Assembly (NCBI RefSeq): GCF_017591425.1
Contig: NW_024466307.1
Coordinates: 1,362,001-1,426,000, forward strand
Source of the DNA: Ochotona curzoniae
Taxonomy: Eukaryota > Chordata > Mammalia > Lagomorpha > Ochotonidae
Direction of reading: 5' to 3'
DNA length: 64,000 nt
A program made the translations under genes and the position numbers. This document shows, piece by piece, positions 11,580 through 24,210 of this stretch. Position 1 is the stretch's first letter. Every line of letters begins with the position of its first letter. The notes under the pieces are model-generated. The model was not told the DNA's origin. It made no database searches and worked only from the letters and a program-made list of their open reading frames with translations.

Positions 11580-12255
11580 ACACACAGCCAGCCCCACCCA
11601 CGCACACGGCCGGCTTCACCCGCACACAGGGCCGGCCTCACCCATGCACACGGCCGGCTTCACCCATGCACACGGCCGGCCTCACCCACGCACACACACG
11701 GCCGGGCTCCCCTGCACACACACAGCCGGCCTCCCCTGCACACACATGGCCGGGCTCACCCATGCACACGGCCGGCTTCACCCGCACACATGGCCGGCCT
11801 CACCTGCACACACACGGCCGGGCTCACCCATGCACACGGCCGGCTTCACCCGCACACATGGCCGGCCTCCCCTGCACACACACGGCCGGGCTCACCCATG
11901 CACACGGCCGGCTTCACCCGCACACATGGCCGGCCTCCCCTGCACACACGGCCGGCCTCCCCTGCACACACACGGCCGGCCTCACCCATGCACACGGCCG
12001 GCTTCACCCGCACACACGGCCGGCTTCACCCGCACACATGGCCGGCCTCCCCTGCAGACACACGGCCGGGCTCACCTGCACACACGGCCGGCCTCCCCTG
12101 CACACACGGCCGGGCTCACCTGCACACACGGTCGGCCTCACCTGCACACACATGGCCGGCCTCACCCATGCACACAGCCGGCTTCCCCTGGACACACAGC
12201 CAGCCTCACCTGCACACACAGTTGGCCTCCCCTGCACACACAGCTGGCCTCTCAC
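11580..12255 (+). repeat. Minisatellite, 20-25-bp CACACGGCCGGC unit, about 30 copies
   Basis: Tandem units of the type CACACGGCCGGCCTCACCC with CTTCACCC, CTCCCCTG and GGCTCACC variants. Interior units keep the CpG-bearing GGCCGG. Units at both ends carry CpG-decay forms (AGCCAGC, AGTTGG, AGCTGG). Each unit contains GCCGGC or a near match, so the array is rich in short palindromes. Open frames of 150-275 codons across it are artefacts. Confidence 0.95.
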
Positions 12256-13557
12256 ACCTGTAGCCACCCCAGGAGCCCCTGCAGGCTGAGCCCTGAGGTC
12301 ACATGGTGGGAATTTCACACGTGTCCAGCGACGGCACTGTTTGCTCAGTCGCTGCTTGGCTGAGTCCCCAGATCCTCCTGCCTGTGGGGGTCTCAGTGTG
12401 GGGAGACGAGAGACAGACACATCAGCCCTGTATTTGCAGCTCACTTCTGTGTTGGAAATGAACCTTGAAGAAGCCGTTGATATATCTTCTCTCTCTCATA
12501 CACACCAGATGTGCAGAGTAACAGTGATGGCAGCCTGATCTCAGACTGACCCCTGGGGGCACTGTCCACCTCTGTCATCTGGGGTCACTTTTAACTCCAA
12601 AAGATCTGGCACCAGCCCTGTCATCTGTCCCCCGCTGCACTCGCCCCGCCTCCCGTCCCTCCTCCCACCCGTCCACCAACACACAGGACTCCCCGTCTCC
12701 AGGCCTGTCCTGTCCAGCTTCAGGTGAGCGTGGGGACGTGGAGGTCTGCCATGTAGATGGCTCGGGAGCTGCAGAGCATGTCTGCCGACACCTAAGTGGC
12801 ACCACAGTCAACCTGCTACCAAGAGGCTTCCGTTCTAAACCATCCTGTGTCAGCAGTAGCCATGAGTGGCTTTGCAAAACCTGTTCTCCAGCAACTACAC
12901 AGCAAACAGGCAGAGTTCCCGGAGGCGAGCGCAGTGGGCTGTTACAGGCCTGCCCCTGCAGCTCAGCAGCCGCACCTGCGCTGAATCCCACATGACTGCC
13001 CAGGGACCTCACCTTGCCCTGTAGCCTCAGTGTTCCTGTCAAGTCCATGCAGCAGATCTGCCTGGGAGCAGGTGGCCCAGATGCCCGAGGGTGTGTCTGC
13101 TGCCCCTCAGGTGACGGGAAGCCAGGCCCCAACCGGGCCTCAGGTTGAGAAAAGGCCCACACAGTAAAGAACAGGGAGTCCCTCGGAGGAGCTTGGGGAC
13201 ATGGCTGCTGCCAGAGGGTCCTGAGGGGGGCCATTGTGTGACGGTCGGAGCGTGGGGTCTATGAAAGTGCCAAGTGCACACTGCAACCATGTCTGGTCTG
13301 CCACGTGCTCCTGCCAAGCCGTGGCCTTCCATGGACACCTGCCCCCTGATCTCGGAGTTCAGCCCCCTGTGACCATGATCACACTCCCAGAAACTGGGGT
13401 GGGAGGAGCCGCGCCGCGGAAGCTTCCGTTGACCTCAAGTGAGGCTGCTGCACTGCTGCCAAGCCGTCACTCATGGGCATGACTCCTTGCTGCAAACCAC
13501 CAGCTGACCCTTTCTATAGTGAGCGGACACCATGACAATTTCAAAGAGCGATGAAGA
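12256..13557. other. Intronic DNA with no recognised feature
   Basis: GC-rich unique-looking sequence between a minisatellite and a SINE. Nothing gene-like or repetitive is evident. Confidence 0.5.
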
Positions 13558-13744
13558 CCAGCGCTGTTGCACAGCATAGTAAACTACTGCCTGCAACACC
13601 CAATGGGGGCTGGTTCAAGTCCCAGCTGCCCCACTTCCAATCTGGGGAAAGCAGCAGCCGATGACCCAAGTTCTTAGGCCCCTGCACCCACAAGGGAGAC
13701 CTGGATGGAGATCTGGGCTCCTGGCTTCAGTCTGGCTTAGCCAA
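13558..13744 (+). mobile_element. Lagomorph C-type SINE, 3' truncated
   Basis: Head (TTGCACAGCATAGTAAACTA) and body (GGGGCTGGTTCAAGTCCCAG, GAAAGCAGCAGCCGATG, CCTGCACCCACAAGGGAGAC) are present. The A-rich tail is absent. Confidence 0.75.
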
Positions 13745-14097
13745 GCAGAGTACTGCCCTGGAAGACAGGACAGCAAAGGGGTGGGGACACGACGGACCGT
13801 ACGGCAGGTGACCTATTCACGCAGGAACAGGAGGCTGGGGACATGTGCACACAGAACGCCTCGCTGTCCCCACCACAGGAGGCTGCCGCTCCCACAGAAA
13901 GATGCTGGGGCTTCAACTCGAGGCTCCTGTTCCCAAGGAAGAACAGAGAGCACGGTCCCCCTTCTGTGGCTGGTGTGCTGAAGCAGGACGCCACGTGCAG
14001 AGGCTGCAGGATCTGCTCCAAGACTGGACGGGAGTTTGGCCAAGCCATCACCAAAGCCCGGGACCTCCTGTCCTTCCTCCCTATACACCTGCCAGGG

Positions 14098-14894
14098 GCT
14101 GTCCACACAGCACCAGAGATGGAGACGCCCCAGCTGTGGCTGTCCACACAGCACCAGAGATGGAGACGCCCCAGCTGTGGCTGTCCACACAGCACCAGAG
14201 AGACGGAAACACCCCAACTGTGGCTGTCCACACAGCACCAGAGATGGAGACGCCCCAGCTGTGGCTGTCCACACAGCACAGAGATGGAGACGCCCCAGCT
14301 GTGGCTGTCCACACAGCACCAGAGAGACAGAGACGCCCCAGCTGTGGCTGTCCACACAGCACCAGAGATGGAGACGCCCCAGCTGTGGCTGTCCACACAG
14401 CACAGAGACAGAGACGCCCCAGCTGTGGCTGTCCACACAGCAGAGAGACAGAGACGCCCCAGCTGTGGCTGTCCACACAGCACCAGAGAGACGGAAACAC
14501 CCCAACTGTGGCTGTCCACACAGCAGAGCTGGAGACGCCCCCAGCTGTGGCTGTCCACACAGCACCAGAGAGACAGAGATGCCCCAGCTGTGGCTGTCCA
14601 CACAGCAGAGAGACAGAGACGCCCCAGCTGTGGCTGTCCACACAGCACCAGAGAGACAGAGACGCCCCAGCTGTGGCTGTCCACACAGCAGAGATGGAGA
14701 GACAGAGACGCCCCAGCTGTGGCTGTCCACACAGCAGAGAGACGGAGACGCCCCAGCTGTGGCTGTCCACACAGCACCAGAGAGACAGAGACGCCCCAGC
14801 TGTGGCTGTCCACACAGCAGAGATGGAGAGACAGAGACGCCCCAGCTGTGGCTGTCCACACAGCAGAGAGACAGAGACGCCCCAGCTGTGGCTG
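14098..14894 (+). repeat. Minisatellite, 38-46-bp hairpin-bearing unit, about 20 copies
   Basis: Each unit has CCCCAGCTGTGGCTGTCCAC followed by ACAGCA and a variable purine-rich linker (CCAGAGAGACAGAGACG, GAGATGGAGACG, GAGAGACGGAGACG). TGTGG-CTGT-CCACA forms a 5-bp stem in every copy. CAGCTG recurs in nearly all copies, with two CAACTG variants. Length variation comes from the linker, suggesting unequal exchange or slippage. Frames of 300-400 codons open on both strands; these are not genes. Confidence 0.96.
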
Positions 14895-17725
14895 GACCCA
14901 AGGGCGATGCAGTGTGGTTCCACCTTAGGAGAGGAGAGCCTGGACCCACAGGGCTTCCTGGGAGTGGCCACAGGCCCAGGCTTCCCTGCCAGCATGTCCT
15001 GGGGAAGCTGGCACGGCCCTTCCAGCTCCTGTGATGCCAGCCAGGAGAGCGGACTACCCAGAAGCTCATGGTGACCTGGGGTCTCTCCTTCCGATTCCCT
15101 GTCCTTGGCTTCTGGTTTAATGGGGGCTACGTAGGGCTGGGGGCTCCTGTCTCCAACCCGAGTTGCCATGGAGAGGGGTGGGGCTCCCACAAATCCAGAA
15201 TGCCCGTGACCTGTGACACAGGTGTGGCCCGCACCTCTCTGACCCAGAGTTCCTGGCTCCTAGCAGCTTGGAGCAGACACCTATAGCCCCATCAGCACTC
15301 CCGCCCAAGCCCCTGGCCCCAGCTCCCTGTCAATGCAGACCCCAGGGATGCAAGGGACAGTGACTCCAGAGGTCAGGTACCTGCTTCAGCCCTGCCCAGT
15401 CAGTTGGCAGACAGGAGCTCTCTCTGTTCTCTCCCAGCAACCCCGGTCCTGCCTCTGCAACACGCTGGGCCTGTTGTTGCCCTGCTGCTGCCCTGCTGCT
15501 GCCGGACACAAGGGTGGTCAGGTAATGCTGCTGTGCTCCTCCAACAGGGAGCACAGTCAGCTGTCTGCCAACATTGGATCCACACCTGGGGAGGATCCAC
15601 ACCTGGGGAGGACTGAGCTGCGTCCCTGTCCTTCCCTGTTGCTTCCCACAGGGACTAATGACAGTTCTCAGGCCGCAGTCAGACTTACCAGGAGCACACA
15701 CTTGGTCCATCCACACCACTTCTGCAAGAGCGCCCCTCCTCCTGACCCCACCAGCCTGAAGTGTTGGCTGCAGAACCTGGCCAGGTTTCTAAAACATTCC
15801 CAACATGGAAGCTTGGCTACAAACCAAAGTGCCAGGTTTAACACCTCTTCCCATCGTTTCAGGATACTTCTGTCAGGTGCTGTGTGACTGCCCGATGCCC
15901 AGGCCAAGGGATAGCAGAAGCTCACAGACCCTCATGACATCTCGCCCTGGCTGTGTCCCCAAACTACCCCCAAACCAACACAACTCCTTTCCAGACACAG
16001 CCAAAGCTGCTGGGTTTCCTGTCCCTGAGGCCTGAGCAGTGGAAGGGGAAAGGAGTCGGGAGCCTGGTGTTCAGGGACTGGGGGAATTGTTTCAGGTTTG
16101 TCCAGAGCAGCAGGAGTGCTGGGATCCAGTGATCTCAGGGGCCCCTGCTGCTCCCAGGGGAGGGGTGGCTGCAGGCTCGCCTGCAAGGCCCTACAGGTGG
16201 CGAGGGGGACTCCCCAGGGCAAGTCCCAGGGGGCCTGGGCAGTTCCAAAGTAGCATGTGTCTCTTCCTGTCCCTGACAAGTGTTGGCAGTGCCTGAGACA
16301 CCTTCAGACATGAGGGCGACCCACGGCCAGCAGCTCCCACTTATAGGCCCTGCTGGACACCGGGCTGGCCTGGCCCAAACTCCCCAGTCGGGGAAGGTAC
16401 AGAGGTCTGGGACCCCCTCCTGCAGGGGCAATGCTGACCTGGGGGACCAAATAAGCTCCTCAAATGCCACATGGCTCTCACCTGTCCTCAGGCACCATCT
16501 GAACATCCCTGCCCCAGCACCTCAAAACTGTTCGAAAACAAGAAACTCCATCACAGGTCGGAGACCAGGACAGCCGGCAGGAGCAGGGAGCACCCAGCCC
16601 TTTCCTCTGGGCCAGGACACCATCCCTGTGTGTACTCTGGAGTCAGGCAGAGGGGTGGGAGGGGTGGGAGCAGCGTCTAGGGACTGACCATCCATTTCCT
16701 GATTCACCAAGGGACCGTGACTCAGGCCAGGGTGCGTGGCGGTCAGTGGCCAGCTTGCTGAACTGGACCCAAGACTTGGTCTAACGGCTCTTTCTCAGCA
16801 GCCAACTATTCTATCTCCCTTTTATTCTATGAAATCATCTAGAAAACATCTCCTGGCAGCCTGGTTACACATTCAAAAGGCAGAATAAAAGTGAACCCTG
16901 GGAGAAGCGGGGAATTCCATGGGAAAAACGCCTCCATGGTCGAGCAGAAAAGGAAGCGAGCTTCCCGAGGGAGGGAGGGAGGACAGTTGGAACATTGACC
17001 AGGACGCCCCTGGGGGCTGGGTCCGTGAAGCCCTTGACTTCGGAGCAGGTGAGCCAGCTGGCCTGCACCTGCCCCCCAGGGTGTGTTGGGCTCACACAGC
17101 TGAGCGCTCCTGCTGCCCTCCCTGCCATATGGTTGCTGCCACCTCACTCCTGTTCCTGCCCGGACATGCTACCCTGGGTCCCCTGTAGTTAACTGTACAG
17201 CGGCGGCTGTACTCCAGGCTGGGCTGGGAGCACGCCAGGGCATCACATGACAGCCAGGGGCTGGGAATGCCACCAGACATCGCCCACAGCAGCACTTGCC
17301 ATGTCACACTACTCACTGGCTTGGGGGGAGGGCAGTTTGCAGCCTCTAGCTTCTTTCATTCTTCCCAGCACCACATTTCCAATAAACCTACAAACACTGA
17401 AGCCCTGGGGCAGGAGTGGTGGGGGAGGACATTTGTGTCTTAATGAAGTTTCCAGTCTTCAGGAGACAAGTAATTCTCAAATATATTAATTTACTCCCTC
17501 AAAGCATCTCATGAAAACAGTTCCATTTGTGGCCCCAAGTTCCCCAGCAGGGAACCAGGAAATGCAGTTAAAAGGGGTAGTTCTGGGTGGTAAAGGGACA
17601 GTGCCTCCCAGGGCATGGAAATCTTCGAAGAGCTGAAGCGAACACAAGCGCTTGGGACACAAGTCCAGGTTGGGTCCACACTCAGTACACAGCAGGCAGA
17701 GGCCACAGCCATGGCAACCACACAA
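14895..17725. other. Intronic DNA, mostly featureless
   Basis: Contains a two-copy 18-bp duplication (GATCCACACCTGGGGAG) near 15578-15615 and AT-richer patches near 16790-16900 and 17340-17520. I see no gene, SINE or exon signal strong enough to report. Confidence 0.5.
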
Positions 17726-17845
17726 AGGGAGCCACAGGGAGGTGGGAGCCACGGGGACACGGGAGTCATAGGGAGGCAGGAATCGTGGGGATGTAGGAGC
17801 TAGGGGGACGCAGGACCCACAGGACACGGGAGCCATGGGAGTGAC
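17726..17845 (+). repeat. Degenerate short minisatellite, about 20-bp unit
   Basis: Loosely repeated GGGAGCCACGGGGACACGG-like units (GGGAGCCACAGGGAGGT, GGGAGTCATAGGGAGGC, GGAGCTAGGGGGACGC, GACACGGGAGCCATGG). About six diverged copies. Confidence 0.65.
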
Positions 17846-18639
17846 AGTTGGAGTTCTAGCTTTTCCACTCCTGACACAACTCACTTCCCAAGTGCCTGTG
17901 AGAGCAGCAGAGGACAGTCCAAGCCCTGGGGCTCCTGTGCCCACACTCCGGATTCCAAGCTAGCCCAGCTCTGGGGAGGTACCTTCCTCACCCTCTGTGT
18001 ATGTGTGTGGGTGCCTGTCTCTAGACAGCAGTATAATTGAAAAAGTCTTGGAGACTTCACGAGCTTGAGGTGAGTCCTCCCCTCTCACCTTCACCTTCTC
18101 CGTCCACTGGCCGAGACCAAGCCCCTGGCCATGCTGCTCTGTCCTGGACCAGGATCCTCACCACAGAATATTCCAGCACAGCCTGCATCATCACGTGGCC
18201 TCCTTCCTATGTGATGAGCACCTGTCGTGTGTCAGCAAAGCCTTGGGAACCCAAGATGTGCTCCGAGCCACAGATCCGCCTTGTGCACGGTCTTATAAGC
18301 AGGCCAGGAAGGACAGGGGAGGCTCTGGGGACAGTCCCCCAGGTCTCCAGGACAGCAGGATTTTTTTATCAGAGGAGTGACGAGGTGTTCACTCTGTCCA
18401 AAGTTCAGTTACTCTAACTCACTGGTGTCACGTCTCGAAGGTCACACCAAGCTCTACCTCATTCTCATGCTTTCCTGTCCAGAGACCAGGCACTTGGGGT
18501 CCCTCAGCCTTGGTAAAAGAGCTGCCGCGCCTCTTGCTGATGCCTCCCTCTGCCGTCTTCCCTGACTGCAGCAGAACTGCAGCTGCTCAGAGTCCTGGCG
18601 GGGAAGCCATGTTGGACGGTCACTGCACACGACTGCGTG

Positions 18640-19050
18640 CATCACAGGATAACCACACACACCACACATGAAGCCAGACACGTGCCAAGATCATTTCACA
18701 TGATGGAAACAGGCACATGTGGTCGTTACACATGACCAAGTATGTACCATGGTCACTACAGGACCGCCACAGTCATCATATATGACGTCATCCATGTATC
18801 ACAGTCATTGCACGTGATGGCCACATGTGTACCACTGTCAAGTCCCATAAAGGAAATACACAGGCCATGGTCACCACAGGAGACCAGGGTCGCCATAGTA
18901 CACTCACACACAAAGGCCATCGCACAGGCTTGCCATGCACACATCACACACCGGTCACATGTATAACCAGTCATCACACAATGGCTGTGACGTACACATC
19001 ATTGCTGGTGGCCTTGTACACACGACGGTCACTGCACAGGACAGTTGCAC
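18640..19050 (+). repeat. Degenerate minisatellite rich in CACATG and GTCAC motifs
   Basis: Diverged repeats of roughly 35-40 bp built from GGTCACTACA, CACATGATGG, CCACATGTGTACCA and related blocks. It is older than the other arrays, judging by divergence. It includes a perfect TGACGTCA at 18783-18790. No coding content. Confidence 0.65.
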
Positions 19051-20685
19051 CTTGGCTACCTTACAGGGGGGTGGGTGCCAAGGGGCAAATCCAACAAGGA
19101 CAGCCCAGGCCTCCCTGGCACCAGCTTCCCTGGAGCAGTAGAAGGGACACCCCCTCTCGAATGCACTCCAAGGTGACCCAGAGTGGACAGAACACCTCCC
19201 CGGTACACAGTGACAATCAAGCAGCCGCGAACCTCCCAAGAACTTGGGGTTCACAGCTCTGGGACCACAGCCAGAGTGGCCTCTGGCTCCCCTGGTAATC
19301 ACCACCTAGTCTCCCCGAGAGGATGCGTCCTACAACTGCCCCTGGGGAACAGGACACCTGTTGCATGTCACCTGCCTAGGAAATTGCCCATGACAAGCCC
19401 TTCCTGTCCAACAGAGGAAAAGCTGTGCTTGATGAACAAGCCTGCTGAGCACGGACCCTCTCGCTCCTTCCTCTCTGCTGATGGACAGAGAGGACTCCCA
19501 TGGCACCTGCTGTGAGGGGCTCAGACATGGCCTGTCCACGTCACACTGTCCCACAACGAGAAACCGCTCAGATCTCCCTGTAATCACAGCTGTGGACAGT
19601 TCCCTTCGGGGATGAAGGACACAGAGCAGGCTCCCAACAAACATCTGGACAGCTCTTCAGACCCCGACGGGGCAGCTCACAGTCCTGCTGCCCTGGCACC
19701 TGCCAGCCATGCCTGCCTGAGGCCTCCCTCTCCATCAGCAGTTTCAACAAGTGACCTTTGGGATTCAGAACCAGCACTCTAGAGCCCACACAGCACCTCC
19801 TGGGCCACCATGTGTTCCAGCGACCCCTCTGTAGGAACTGCTAGCAGCCAACCCAACCAACCCCACCATGCATCCTTTCCTTTCCAGCAGGAATGGATAC
19901 AGACGCGAGGTCTCACCCAGAGCAGCCCACCAGCTGACAGCTCAGGGCTGACACCACAGTCGCCACGGGAGCAAAGCCATGTCTACCCAGAGAGCCACTG
20001 CCCAGTCCCCGGCAGGAATGACAGCTGACTTGGGAACTCACCGAAGTGGCACGCCGAAAGTCAGCTCACCACCTGAGACACGCCACCTGGGGGGACAAAA
20101 CAAACAGCTGAGTTTTCAAACACAAAAAAAGACTGACAAGCAAGTTTGTTTCACTGAAATGAGTGATGTTTTAGATAATAGCTCCCTGGCTGCACACGGT
20201 TCAGGTCTCTGTAGAGCTGGCCACTGACAACGGCTGTCCATCAGCAGGGGAGGGCGCTGCTGACCGAGCGTGGCCCGGTGCTTCTGAACCATGCCTCGGC
20301 CACTCGCTCTCACAGGCTCCCTCCCTCTGCGGAGCCCAGGTCTCCTCAGAGATCTGCTCTCCTCACTGCACAACACTGGGTGGCAGGCGCCAGTTTCCCA
20401 TTTTTTCATATTTGAAACCAATTCCTTCCTTTAAAAACAGACTAACCAGGCTGCTTCAGATTGTGCTGCACCACTGCCCATCAGCGTACTGTCCCGTGCT
20501 CAGGCCCCCGTCCCCGCCCAGGGGCAGGCGCTGACCCGGCCAACGTGTCCAGCAGCAGCAGCACTGGCATGCCAATCACCGCTGACACTCAAAACCCGCT
20601 TGGTGGCTCCAAGCCCGAGGTCGCTCCAGGTGACTCCCCCAACAGCCACTGGGGTTCACATTCTAAAAAACACATGCATTGAAGA
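19051..20685. other. Intronic DNA with no recognised feature
   Basis: GC-rich, unique-looking sequence. No repeat, RNA or exon recognised. Confidence 0.45.
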
Positions 20686-21080
20686 AATGGCTGAAGTCCT
20701 CACCATAACGGGCCGGGTGCGTACACTTTGACAGCTCTTTGTAAATCCACCACTCTAAATTCTGAGCATTTCCCACAACCTTATTTTATTCCCTTGGGAG
20801 AGTCGTGATTAGTATTTTTACAGGAAATGGCTTCTGTGAGAGCCGCCAGGGCTGTCATGAATGGGTCTGTTATAAACGCAGCTCCTGATCAACATGTCAC
20901 TGCTCTGCGGAGCTCCATGAGTCACAGAAATACTTGAATCCCAGCACTGTTCAAAATAATACAAAAAGACAGAAATCCAGCCCCGACAGTAATAACAGAA
21001 AAAAGCAAGGTCACACAGATTCCGACTTCAAACTTCTCAAAGTCAGCCTGATGGCAAGAGGCACTTCCTAGAATAAACAA
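20686..21080. promoter_or_regulatory. AT-richer non-repetitive island, candidate conserved non-coding element
   Basis: About 400 bp of markedly lower GC than its surroundings, with no SINE or LINE resemblance and no tandem repetition. It includes GAGTCA (AP-1-like) near 20920 and several TTTATT or ATAAAC tracts. Candidate status rests on composition only. Confidence 0.25.
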
Positions 21081-24070
21081 ACCTGACCCAAAGTTCTGAC
21101 ACAACAAGCCACTGAGCAGTAAGCTGTCGGCAGCACGAGGAGCCCGGCTCCCTCTCGGGGGCCCGCCGACTCCACTCTGCTCACGGAAGGGCTGCCTGTG
21201 TCTGCTCAGTGAGAAAGTGGTGTCAAGGCTGCCCGGTGGTGTGCGTACTAAGCAGCCCACTCCCCACACGGCACAGTAACAGCTATGAGCCACAGACAAA
21301 ACCCCGTGTGGCTAGGGCCACTGAAGGCGGGGCCTTGGCCAGGGCCTGCACGGCGATGAGGCCACTGGGGTGGGGCCAGTGCCAAGTCACAACAGATGCT
21401 ACAAGGCAGGCCACCTCGGTGCCTGTCCCTCTTCCCAAGTGTCCACCTCTGCTGCCCTGGCTGGGACTTGGGGCTCCCAAGCATTGAGCCGCCACAACAA
21501 GCAGTCTTGCTGGCTGCTTTCCAGCCATGGGACATGGCCTGCCACTATGACCCAGAAGCCCACTTGGTCCCAATTCCCTCAAGAGTGCACCACAGAGCAG
21601 GCGACCCCCTGATGCTAAATGCCCCATACTTTGCAAAACCAGAACCCAGCAGCAAAAATCGCTCCACACATCAGAAAGACCCAGCGCACATGGGGACCTT
21701 CCCAGCAGACAGGCTGCCTGGATCAGAACATGGGAGGCCAGGCAGAGGGCCGGCATCGCCAGGACGGTCTTGTGGGGAGGCCGCGGGGACCAGAGAAAAA
21801 CAGGAAGCAGGGAAGATGGCACAAGGTAGCAGGTGGCACAGGCAAGCTGTGTTGTCCGAGGCAGGGGGTCCCCATGTGGGCATGCTCCCCAAGGACAATG
21901 AACTTCAGGCATAACCCTAAGAGGGAGAGTGCCAGAAGCTGACAGGTGGCTGTGATGCGACCGCATGATCCCGGCTCCGCCGGACATTTCCTAGCTGTCT
22001 GTACTCCAAATCTGGGTGCCACCATCAGTCAACACAGCCAGGGATTCTGATCAGAATTCCACATGGTGGGAGCCGACACCCACCCTGGACACGCATGCCT
22101 GCACATCAGCCTGGGGCCTGCTCCCTGTGACAAACACCTGGGAGTGTGGGATCAGCCTGGCCAGTCTCACGGAGGCAATGGGTGCCCTCACCTGTGAGCC
22201 TGGCCCCCCACAGATGGCACTGAGGGGCCCCCCACGGGGGACAGAGGTGAGGACCCTGGAGTCAGCCTTGGCAACTGAACAGGACTGGCTCAACAGCGAG
22301 TTCACACTTGCTATGGTCTTCAGACAGGTGTCGGATGACCTTGGGAGTTGTCCCCACCTCCGGGCTCCTCTGCTGTTGACACAGCCGTGGGGGCAGCGGC
22401 AATGCCAAGTGCTTAGGTCAGGACGGAGCTCTGGCTTCCAGGTTTGACCTTGGCCCAGTCCTGGCTTCTGTGGGCATTCGGGCAGGAAGTGAGCAGGCAG
22501 ATCTCTGCCTTAGGTGTGAAACAGTCAGCTTTGCCATCTTTGTCACCACGCTAGCTATGCAACACAGCACGCATGCCTCCATCGCTAACCTCCCTGCAGG
22601 GCCCTGGAGACTAGAGGTCACTCCCAGGGAGTGTTCTCTACAGGGCAACCTCAGCACCCAGCCCAGGCTCTCCTGCAGGGCGGCTTCTTGCCCGACACTA
22701 GGCATGGCATGGGAGAAGCGTTGTGGGGAAGGTGGGAAGAGCCCTGCCACCAGAGGCAGCAGAGGACTGTCCCCAGTGCAACACCGTCACGGAGCTGACG
22801 ACAGCCCCAGGACTTGCTTAGCAGACCATACAGTAACTTGCCCACTTAAAAAACATCCTTGAAGGCCCTTGCCCATGGAGCAAGGGGCACAGCGGGGAGG
22901 GGATCCCCAGAACCCGCAGCAGCCCGAGGACAGTGGTGGACTGAACAGGAAACACTGCCATATGCTGTGGCTGTAGTCTTCCAAATAAAACTGGGGTGCG
23001 GGGAGAAGAGGGGTGCTCTCGGGCAAATCACAAGCACCCGGTGCTGTAGCCTGGTCCTCTCTACCCCCACTCACGAGTATGTCCCTTCTGCCTGCCCCTG
23101 GTTTGAGTCAGAGGCCAGGACTGGGAACTGCCACGCCTGCCCTCCAGCTCCGCTCCACTCTTGGGGCCTCCAGGAACATTTGTAAACACTCCACGTACAA
23201 CTGACACGTACCAGGCTTGTGAGGTGCTTTGCCACAGTGCCAGGAGGCTTACCATCAGGGCACAGCATAGAGGGGGCAGGCACACGTGGATGACCCCCAG
23301 CTCTGCCCCCTCCACCCAGAGGGCCCCAACACACATGCCCTGAGCTTCTGGGATACCCCCTATGAGCTGCTCCTACGTGAACCCTAAACCTTGGCTCTGA
23401 GGCCACAGGGCATTGGTCTCTGGGGACCCCACATACAGCAGTCCATGGACAAGAGTATGAAAAACTTGAGTTTATTTTCATGTAAAAATATGTTTCCTTA
23501 CCTCAGTACCATAACGCACCTTTCCCACACACTACGGCTGAGAAATAAACTGCACGAAACCACCCTCACACTTCGGGGGTACCTCCCCACAGGGCTGCTC
23601 AGGTCCTGTCCAGCTCCACAGGCAAATGATGCAGCTTGACACCCCACTCGGGCACCAGCACCCTGGTGCCCCCACCAAGGCTCTCCCAGCCGCCCTTAGC
23701 AGAGAGTGGCCCTGGGGGGGCAGCCCCCCTCAGACGACACAGCCCAGAGCTGAGTACAGACGGCACCTTCCAGCCCAGCAGCCACCTGCCACAGGGGTCC
23801 TGCACTGCCCACCCCCTGCTGCTCCCAGGGCCCTAACCCCACCCGGCACCGGCTATAGACAAGATGTGACAGCAAGCTACAACGAGATGGACGGACACTC
23901 TGCGTCAGGAACCAGGCTGCCCATGGCACAAATGCTCCACTGAGGCAAGTGGGCTCCAGCCTGTGCCCCACAGAGGGACACAGGGGATACAGTTCTCAGG
24001 TGATGCCAGCTGAGGACCGCTGGGTATGGGCAGACGGAAAGGTCTGCACCAAAACAGGAAATCCAGGGGA
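21081..24070. other. Intronic DNA, mostly featureless
   Basis: GC-rich unique-looking sequence. A short AT-rich patch at about 23455-23560 contains minus-strand AATAAA but no transcript context. No gene recognised. Confidence 0.45.
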
Positions 24071-24210
24071 GGGCCAGCATCATGGCACAGCAGGTCACGC
24101 TCTGTTGGCACCCTGGGATAGGCACCAGTTCCAGTCCCAACTGCTCCTCTTCAGATCCAGCACCCTGCTCCTGCACCTGCCAAGGCAGCAGAAGGCAGCC
24201 CAAGTGGGCA
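24071..24210 (+). mobile_element. Lagomorph C-type SINE, 5' half
   Basis: Diverged head and body: CATGGCACAGCAGGTCACGC, GGCACCAGTTCCAGTCCCAA and AAGGCAGCAGAAGGCAGCCC. The 3' half is missing. Confidence 0.6.

Noticed and set aside
11462..12363. 240-275 codon frames of HTAGLTHAHGR-like peptides
   Set aside because: Minisatellite translation only. No start context, splice signals or family resemblance.
13737..15190. Very long open frames (332-418 codons) on both strands
   Set aside because: They arise from a stop-free tandem repeat and encode only repeated peptides such as WTATAGASLSL. All frames open together, which is a property of the repeat, not a gene.
15571..15615. Two-copy GATCCACACCTGGGGAG duplication as a minisatellite
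   Set aside because: Only two copies; noted in the regional entry but too small to list as an array.
23455..23560. Possible 3' end of a minus-strand gene or retrocopy (AATAAA on the minus strand in an AT-rich patch)
   Set aside because: There is no coding frame of a known protein upstream on that strand and no poly(A) tract or duplication flanking it.
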